From positions 2,359,501-2,423,500 of the forward strand of contig JAQISU010000345.1 of assembly GCA_029339505.1 (NCBI GenBank): 64,000 nucleotides of DNA, read 5' to 3'. The notes below the pieces were generated by a model. It searched no databases. It worked only from the letters and a program-made list of their open reading frames with translations, and was not told the origin of the DNA. Positions 56,183 through 64,000 of the stretch are shown here, piece after piece. The stretch comes from Unio delphinus. Taxonomy: Eukaryota > Mollusca > Bivalvia > Unionida > Unionidae. Position 1 is the first letter of the stretch. Every line of letters begins with the position of its first letter. The translations under genes and the position numbers were made by a program.

Positions 56183-56435
56183 GGGCCCCGAGTGGCCGAG
56201 TGGTTTAAAGCGCTTTCCGTTACGGATCACTGCTGTCTCACCTCTGTCTGCGTGGGTTCGAGTCTAAGATTCGTTTCGTCTAATGTAGTTATGTGAGAAA
56301 GCTTGCCAGTTGCTTCTCGTGGGTAGGTGGTTCTTCATTGGGTTTTCCCAGGTTCTTCCTCCACCAAATATACTGGCCGCCATGTATAGCCTATCGTGTG
56401 CTGAAAAATTGCTTTAAACCCTAAAACAACATCAT
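56183..56435 (+). mobile_element. tRNA-derived SINE, plus strand
   Basis: GGGGCCCCGAGTGGCCGAGTGG (box A TGGCCGAGTGG at 56193-56203), box B GGTTCGAGTC at 56255-56264, then the SINE body ending CCCTAAAACAACATC. It is inverted relative to the 55275-55515 copy. Confidence 0.78.
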
Positions 56436-56439
56436 TCTT

Positions 56440-59125
56440 TTCTTTTATGTTCAATTCCATAACTTGTAAGTTAAAGCCAGATACCCAAAGCGCTTTTATT
56501 AAAAAAAATATTTGTTTGTACTAAATACTGAAGCAAAAGATTTTTTTATTTCTTGTTTTATCAAGATTATATTGTTGGACAAGTTAGAGCAATTCGTCGG
56601 TTTTCAAGGGCTTCCATCATTTCTGGCTAGGATTGAAAATAATTTTTTTTTTCACTTTAGTTGACATTGTGAATGCTTGTTGGTTTCACTATGTAAAATA
56701 AAACGATTAAAGATTAAGACAATTCCGAAATAAAATGAATTTAGATCTTAAAGCAATTTCAATTGCTCTGAAACTCGTATCTCGGATGAACCCCCAATTT
56801 AGTTTTACGGCTGAGTGATCATAAACGATGTAACAGAAGAAAGCAAAACTTAACAAACTTAATTATCAAAGTTATAACTGAAAACGTGAGAGGAACTTAC
56901 AGTAGTATCAATTAAACTTAATGAGCAATTCCATGTACACTGAAAAGTCCAAAAAACGTTTTTCCCTATTAACTTAGTATACTATGGTACAGCATTTTCC
57001 TAAACTAATCTCTTACACTTTGTTTCTGTAATAAAGAAATACTGAATGCAACAAATTCTAAGTGTAAAACGACATGAGGTATGTACCAGGTTGTGTATAA
57101 ATATATTGACCAGTGTTTGAGTTATGTAATAGAAAAGAAAATGTCTCCTGATAGATACATTGCGATATTTGTTTCCTCTGTATGACATAAAGGGCGTGGC
57201 AATGTATACGGAAGTTACTACATCGCCCACAATAGTTGTTTACTGTCTTTTCGAATGGCTGATTGTTGACAAACAGACAAACCGGCAATATCGTTATGAA
57301 ATATTCAAATTGAAAAACTGCCAATAGCAAAATAATCATTATCATTGTTAATCTACGTATCATAGTTTCATGAGATACCTTGAATGATTTTACGATCATT
57401 CTCCGGAGACGAAAGTCTGGATAATGGATAGGTAGATGGGCAGATAAACGATCAAAACAGATTTATGAGTACAATAACGAAACAATAGAATATTGAACAA
57501 TAAACTACACATATCTGGACCGCTAGTCCAAAATGTGTACCGAGTTTAACTGAGATACCATGTAACGGTGTGAAATCTTTTTAACGGAAACGGAAATTAT
57601 ATATTTGCATGCACTTGAATCCTCTAATTGTAGAAAATTGTTTTGTGAGCAGGCATCAAAACAAATTTGCTTCGGCAGTATGTCCGCAAATGACACGCTC
57701 GAGTGAAGGCCCATAATCAGTGAAATGTTTTACAAGTAAATTTAATCTAATCGATCAATATCCATTACATGTGAAAGAAACAAGCACGGAAAATCAGTAA
57801 CTAGTCCAGCATTATGGGATTCATCCATGGACAATACTGTTATTACGGATTTTTATAAATATAAATTAAGTTATGCTGGATTTGATGAGAAAGATTTTAT
57901 TACACTTGCTGTTCATCTCTACCAGGATTTTAGTAACCATGATAATGTTTCTACAAAGAGGAACCCATACTAAATATCATCTGGGTTCGAAATAATTTTC
58001 AGTTTTCAAAAAGGATATGTGCCTTATTTATTAATTTCTGGCAATATGAAAGTACACTGATTATTTAGACAAAGATAAGTATTACTATATTGCATCTCAG
58101 GTTAAACATCTCATATTTTTAAACATGTGAATTTAGTGTACATCCAGAATAAAACCTAAACAAATACACCTACAAAAAAAACCAATAGCAGAAAAACAAG
58201 AAGAACTCTAGCCCAAAATTGGCACAACATCCCAAGAAACCATACAAAATAAAACGTAAGGAATGAAAAAACCCCAAAAACCTAGCATTAAATTAACCAT
58301 ACTTCCAGTGTTTCTTGTTTATTTCAAGGTATATTACCAAATAATATGCGTACTAACTTACAGGTGAGACTAATGACTTGGCAGGTAGACTATTCTTGCA
58401 ATTTCATAAGCATCTTTTCACTGCAGAAAAAGGCAAGTATCCCCAACCCACCAGTGGTTTCTTCTTTTACGTTTGTGTTCAGTATAATGGCTCAGTCCAA
58501 AAACGAAACTAAGGCTTTTATGATCATTGTTCAGCAGAATTCAAAACATAATTGGTTTTTATCCAATTGTAACTGAGATCACTATGACGTCACAAACTTG
58601 TAGTCTGGAATACAACTGAGACGTGCACTATAAGCCAATATGGAATTCATTAATTGAAACTTCCCCACGTGACTTTTTTTTAAAGGACAATTTTGAACGA
58701 AGGATAAGAATTGTTCCAAGGAATGAGACTTTCCGAGTCCATTAGCATCAATCTTGTTCCCTAAGACTAGAGTATTTATTTCTTGCTTACCGACTAATCC
58801 ACCAAAATTCATATTTTTAAATATCTATTTTCTGGTGGAGTTGTAATTATTATATTTAACCGTGTAGTATAAAGAAACATAAATAGTCTGTGTTATTATG
58901 GACACCATTTGAAATAGAGCTAATCTTTACATAGGCTGTGTGTTTGTATGCATTGACCTTGTATATAGCGACACATCAGCACAATCATAGCTATATAGTG
59001 ATGAGTATGTTTATATATCTCAAGAAAGGTATACAAAATAAGAGATAGATAAAAAACACAAAGATAAAGTCCCAATGTGTAAATCCATAAAATGAGTCAA
59101 ACGTTGAAATAAACTGCACTATTGT
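56440..59125. other. AT-rich host DNA without supported genes
   Basis: Several open frames of 60-113 codons occur, but none shows family resemblance or paired splice signals that I trust. Confidence 0.45.
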
Positions 59126-59127
59126 AG

Positions 59128-59223
59128 CATAATTAAGGACTTTCTTTGTAACATAATTAAGGACTTTCTTTGTAACATAATTAAGGACTTTCTTTGTAAC
59201 ATAGTTAAGGACTTTCTTTGTAC
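59128..59223. repeat. 24-bp tandem repeat, 4 copies
   Basis: CATAATTAAGGACTTTCTTT + GTAA repeated four times, last copy with one change. Confidence 0.95.
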
Positions 59224-59375
59224 ATCTCACAGCATGCAGGAAGGAGCATTGGATCGGTTCTAGTACAAAGCCTGCAAGGCGGATATGTCTACTTGAAATA
59301 TAAGTTATAAATAATGTCAATTCGCAAGTGATTTATCAACCGTTTGGATAAGAATGGTAGAGCGTATGCAGGAGT

Positions 59376-59639
59376 AAAACCGATATGGGTTGGGTCTGCA
59401 ATTTGTGTCAACTGTCATTAAAACCGATATGGGTAGGGTCTGCATTTTGTGTCAACTGTCATTAAAACCGATATGGGTAGGGTCTGCATTTTGTGTCAAC
59501 TGTCATTAAAACCGATATGGGTAGGGTCTGCATTTTGTGTCAACTGTCATTAAAACCGATATGGGTAGGGTCTGCATTTTGTGTCAACTGTCATTAAAAC
59601 CGATATGGGTAGGGTCTGCATTTTGTGTCAACTGTCATT
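59376..59639. repeat. 44-bp minisatellite, 6 copies
   Basis: Exactly six units opening AAAACCGATATGGGTAGGGT; only the first differs (TTGGG). Confidence 0.97.
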
Positions 59640-61670
59640 TCTTTTGTTCAGAGAAAATAAAACGCAAACTGTTTGTGTATCATTTTATCTTATGAGGAGT
59701 TATTTATAAAAATATACATTAATTTGTAATCTGTGAGTATGTGTGTGTGTGTGATTTCGATTTTTAACGTAGCTTTAACAATTTTTAGATCTGAAATTAG
59801 CGATTGGATCAATGGACCAATGGACATGGAAAAACTAAATGCCCTGTTATTAGTTTTTTTAAAAAGAAAAAGATTTTACCACGTACTTGTTGACTTCAGT
59901 GTATGAGAAATTGTTAGATGCATTATGGGAAAACATACCCGCTTGTACTTTCTTGTAATAACTGTGGCAGCTGTGCATCGCATGATAGTGAATTAAGGTT
60001 ATTGGTTTAGTTTAGTTTCTCGAAAATGTTTACGCCTGCGTAGTTTGTGGCATGGATCTCTAATGGAGTCAGTCTCAAAATGTGTTAGCTCATGGCAAAC
60101 AAAACTGATTTTATTACCACAAATATCATGTAGAGACAAACAGCGAGGTCAACGACCGAACTGTGTGGTAACAATAAATGAGATGTCACTTAAGGCGATG
60201 CACTTAAAAGTCCTATGAGAAAATCAAATATAAATGGCGAATATCACATATATTCAGTAAAGAAACCCATTGTTGTACAATGACTACTATACTCCACTCT
60301 CAGGATATCGACGACATATAAAAAAGACCAAAGTATAATCAATCATCATACAAACTATACCAAATCCTGCTTTTTGTGTGGCAGAATCAGCTATTTCTGC
60401 CACACTTTAATGGATATCGGTGGTCCAGAAAACGTTCCCATGGTTCAAAGAGTGTGATTGTACTAGGCATCATGGGGGGGGGGGGGGGGAAGACAAGTTA
60501 AAGAAAACAATACGTTATCCTTCCTCTATGTTTTCTTAGTTTCCATATATGGCTAGAAATAATTAATCTCAATCGCAGCCTTGTTTAAAGAGTTGTTTTT
60601 GTGTATTTCTTAATACGCTATTAAGACGCTCATTCCATCTTCTGCGTCTTTCATATGGTATGGCTTTCATGGTGAACGGAGATGCGTTATGCTGCTTTTA
60701 CAAATCATAACTGAAATCAAAGCTGAATGATATTTATTTTCTAGATAAGTGATATGTCTTTGCAGATTGCATTTTCAATTATCAAACCCGGCATCGAAAA
60801 AGAAACACTAATTACTGGTGTTAACGTCTGCGGACAGCGAATGTACATTGGTTACTCAAATCGAAATCTAATTAAATGACAATTTAAGGCTTTTAATACA
60901 TATTATTTGAATTAAGACTAAAATCAAAGGTTTATCGGTGTTAGTTTTCGTTTGATCTTAGCACTAATGTAAACGTTTTTCTTAGTGCTGAAGACGGACG
61001 GCGAAGGGAAGCAATATGATTACCTGCTCAGGTAAATGTGGAAATTGTCTAACAAATTTCACACGGAAGCAATATCTTTAGAACCCGTCTAGCACGGTCA
61101 CATAGCCAATTTAATTTAATTCATTTATGTTAACAGTATAGTAAGGCACTTTTGGTGTCTGTGATTCTTATGTTAAATAAGGCCTGTGGATTATGTCTGT
61201 GGCATGGGGATTTAAAATTAGGTCGCCATCTTTATAAACCTTTAGAGACGATCGGAAATGTAATTTCAAAAATGTGCACTGGTTTAATATGTCATTGGCT
61301 CTATGGGGCACAAGAGAAGTTTAACATGGGAATGACGTGTGAAAGACAATAAGAATTTAACATGGATAAATGGCATCTGGCGAAATGTGAATATAAAATG
61401 GGAATGGTGATATGGTTTTAATGGAATTTAACATGGAGAAATGGCATCTGACGAAATGGGAATATAAAATGGGACTGGTGATATGGTTTTATTGGGATGT
61501 CATTATAAATAAATGTCGCTTTGGATACAAGGGTAATTTAGCATATGAATGTCACTTTGACGTATGTGGAATTTATCATGGCAATATATCCTCCAAGGTA
61601 AATTTAACATAGTGGTGTTATCTGGCCTCTAACGATAAACGTAATGTCATAAAGTCCACAAGTTTCTTTT
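59640..61670. other. Host DNA without supported genes
   Basis: Contains a perfect GTGTGGCAGAA/TTCTGCCACAC inverted repeat (60377-60405), a G-run near 60475, and loosely repeated AATTTAACATGG segments at 61320-61600. No gene recognised. Confidence 0.45.
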
Positions 61671-61671
61671 T

Positions 61672-62251
61672 TTATTAATTCTGACCGATACCTATTTATC
61701 TATTATTCAGTACACAATTATGTTATGTCATATAAATTCTGACCGATACCTATTTATCTATTATTCAGTACACAATTATGTTATGTCATATAAATTCTGA
61801 CCGATACCTATTTATCTATTATTCAGTACACAATTATGTTATGTCATATAAATTCTGACCGATACCTATTTATCTATTATTCAGTACACAATTATGTTAT
61901 GTCATATAAATTCTGACCGATACCTATTTATCTATTATTCAGTACACAATTATGTTATGTCATATAAATTCTGACCGATACCTATTTATCTATTATTCAG
62001 TACACAATTATGTTATGTCATATAAATTCTGACCGATACCTATTTATCTATTATTCAGTACACAATTATGTTATGTCATATAAATTCTGACCGATACCTA
62101 TTTATCTATTATTCAGTACACAATTATGTTAGTCACATAAATTCTGACCGATACCTATTTATCTATTATTCAGTACACAATTATGTTATGTCATATAAAT
62201 TCTGACCGATACCTATTTATCTATTATTCAGTACACAATTATGTTATGTCA
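61672..62251. repeat. 58-bp minisatellite, about 10 copies
   Basis: Near-perfect units AATTCTGACCGATACCTATT + TATCTATTATTCAGTACACA + ATTATGTTATGTCATATA. One copy near 62130 is 2 bp shorter. Confidence 0.97.
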
Positions 62252-62372
62252 CATCCAGCACACTTGCCTCCCTAATTCTATAGCTTGTATATTATCCCCT
62301 GATAAGAAAATTTCCCACCCCCACCCCCGCATCACGTCCCTATTAAACAACACAGCTATCTAAATCCCATTC

Positions 62373-62515
62373 TCATCATTTCTACAACTCTACTTGTCAT
62401 TTCTACAACTCTACTTGTCATTTCTACAACTCTACTTGTCAATTCTACAACTCTACTTGTCATTTCTACAACTCGTCAATTCTACAACTCTACTTGTCAT
62501 TTCTACAACTCTCCT
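62373..62515. repeat. 21-bp tandem repeat, about 7 copies
   Basis: CATTTCTACAACTCTACTTG + T, with one shortened copy. Confidence 0.93.
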
Positions 62516-63380
62516 TGTGCAGTTGAAGGCTAGAGAATAGACAGGATGGAAAGAGAATAAAACCAATCATTAAGAACAGCAGTTGGTTTACGTTATAAAT
62601 TTCCAAACATTAGAACATTTTCGACTTGTAAATTAATCATGTAATCTGCGTGATGACATTGTTCGATATGTATAATTTCAAAACATAAATGTTTCTTTTC
62701 GTGTTAAGGTGGTTAAGTGGCTTAAACCCACCAGTTCCGGTAACACTTCCGCCTAGGTGGAGTATAAATCCCAATCAACAAACTCAGAAATTATAGTAGA
62801 GCCACGAAATATCTTGTTACGTTCTCATGGAATCACGCTACAGTTTTAAAAGTGATGAAACAAAGATTCTTAAATGTACCAGTGGCAACCACGATTAACC
62901 ACATACAAGTTAGGGTTGTGGATTCGGGTCTCTTGCGAACATCATAATCAAAAACGTTACTATGCACACGATGTTTATGCTTCTTCTTCTTGTTCATGTC
63001 GACATTCCGCGCTTCGAGTTTATTGTCTTATCAAGGAATGCTTCTCTGACGATTCAGCTCAATCACGTGCCTCAAAAATGACGTCATATCTTTCCTGCGC
63101 AAAACTTAAGCCATTTTTTGGGTTATCGGATCTTGCATGCTACTCACCAACTCAAGTGAAGGTTGGTCTATCATTTTATTTTAAATATTTTAAACAGATT
63201 GGAGATGATAAAATCACTAAACAAGATTAAACCAAATGATTATGCAAATCATGTTAAAAGAGTTTCTAAAACATTACCTGCGCAATACATTAACCCACCA
63301 ACGTACTTGACACATAGCATTCGAAGTTATAAATAATACATATTATACAGGATAGAGACAAGAATATACACACATAATGT
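62516..63380. other. Host DNA without supported genes
   Basis: A 118-codon open frame at 62874-63230 has no recognisable domain and is not called. Confidence 0.4.
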
Positions 63381-63391
63381 ATGTATGTATG

Positions 63392-63475
<84 letters not shown>

Positions 63476-63476
63476 A
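63378..63476. repeat. Compound microsatellite (GTAT)n-(AT)n-(AC)n
   Basis: TATG units, then about 60 bp of TA, then a (CA)n run. Confidence 0.97.
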
Positions 63477-63480
63477 TTCA

Positions 63481-64000
63481 TTTCTCTGAAAAAAGATTGT
63501 AAAAATGGAAAAATGAACTTAAAGTTTTAAGAATCAAATCCAAAAATAATCCAAAGAAAAATCCAAGAATTAAATTACAAAATTCCTAGTAATGAAATGT
63601 TCTAAGAGATTCAAGTTCGAGTCATGTTGAAAAATCTAAGATGGAAGACAATAACGTATGCTTTAGTCTGTTTTGTGTTTATTGATAGTTCCTTAGAAAA
63701 TCAACTTGGTCCAAGAATTACGTATGAGCACTTCAAATGTCTCCAGAAATACGAATTAATCCTTTAAAATCCAAATGAATTGAACATGGAATCAAAAACG
63801 TGGCTACAACAAAAGAAAATGACTTTACGTCACTTGTAAAAGCCCAGAACTGAGAATATTCATCTGATTCATAAATATGCATAATTTTTGGTTTCTGCTG
63901 AACCGTTTTTGCACAAATACAAGCTTTCCATCAAATACACCTCTAATGGTTTCTCCCTGCTAAGTGGTCATATTTTTATTTTTAAACTTACAAAGTATCC
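63481..64000. other. AT-rich right edge, nothing recognised
   Basis: No supported feature. Confidence 0.4.

Noticed and set aside
57058..57399. 113-codon minus-strand ORF with a hydrophobic start and several Cys
   Set aside because: Could look like a small secreted protein, but there is no family resemblance, no splice or promoter support, and composition fits AT-rich background.
62700..62775. tRNA-like sequence GGTGGTTAAGTGGCTTAAACC
   Set aside because: Box A-like only; no convincing box B or cloverleaf.

Overview
The window is metazoan nuclear DNA, most likely from a lophotrochozoan or other marine invertebrate. This is inferred from an intron-split host gene, tRNA-derived SINEs, CR1/RTE-type LINEs, many mini- and microsatellites, and a complete Polinton/Maverick (adintovirus-like) element. 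The species cannot be named from the sequence.

Left flank (1-11837): the end of a host gene on the minus strand (a phase-matched exon pair at 1-322 and 538-623), several tandem repeats, a decayed CR1/L2-like LINE (about 4990-7917), and a 5'-truncated RTE-like LINE (8637-11560) bounded on both sides by long (TA)n tracts. Right flank (51493-64000): the rest of a LINE that the Polinton interrupts, a second antisense LINE scrap, two SINEs in opposite orientation, and many minisatellites. I see no convincing host exon on the right.

Centre (11844-51486, 39.6 kb): one integrated Polinton with terminal inverted repeats (330 and 295 bp) and an intact 6-bp target duplication, TATAAC. The left 17.5 kb is the usual gene set: protein-primed PolB (four in-frame stops), a BIR/IAP-like gene (broken by a stop), small early-type ORFs, A32-like packaging ATPase, a family of basic pX-like proteins, chromodomain integrase, a membrane protein (frameshifted), penton-like minor capsid, a basic virion-type protein, double jelly-roll major capsid (frameshifted) and an adenain-type protease. 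The breaks suggest an endogenised, decaying copy, although some frameshifts lie in homopolymers and could be assembly errors.

The right 22 kb (29.4-51.2 kb) is unusual. It reads as three consecutive long units. Each opens with a shared promoter-like element (GGGGTGTTT..TCACGTCC), runs through ~0.2-0.8 kb modules that are chains of hairpins, and closes with a small coiled-coil gene. Across ten module copies the hairpin stems change sequence on both arms together while loops and linkers stay fixed. Two related I-like retrotransposon copies (one long, one 5'-truncated) sit inside units two and three in the sense direction.

The most striking feature is that five genes at the two ends of the element (12199-, 12651+, 32474+, 44802+, 50594+) are each followed 19-37 nt after the stop by a replication-dependent histone-type 3' stem-loop (5-6 bp stem, 4-nt loop, ACCCA/ACTC flank). 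A purine-rich GAAAAGA-type element, as bound by U7 snRNA, follows 10-14 nt later. Other core transcripts carry ordinary AATAAA signals. The element therefore appears to use two 3'-end systems, and the histone-type end would link terminal-gene expression to S phase. This, with the covarying hairpin modules, is the candidate undescribed system.
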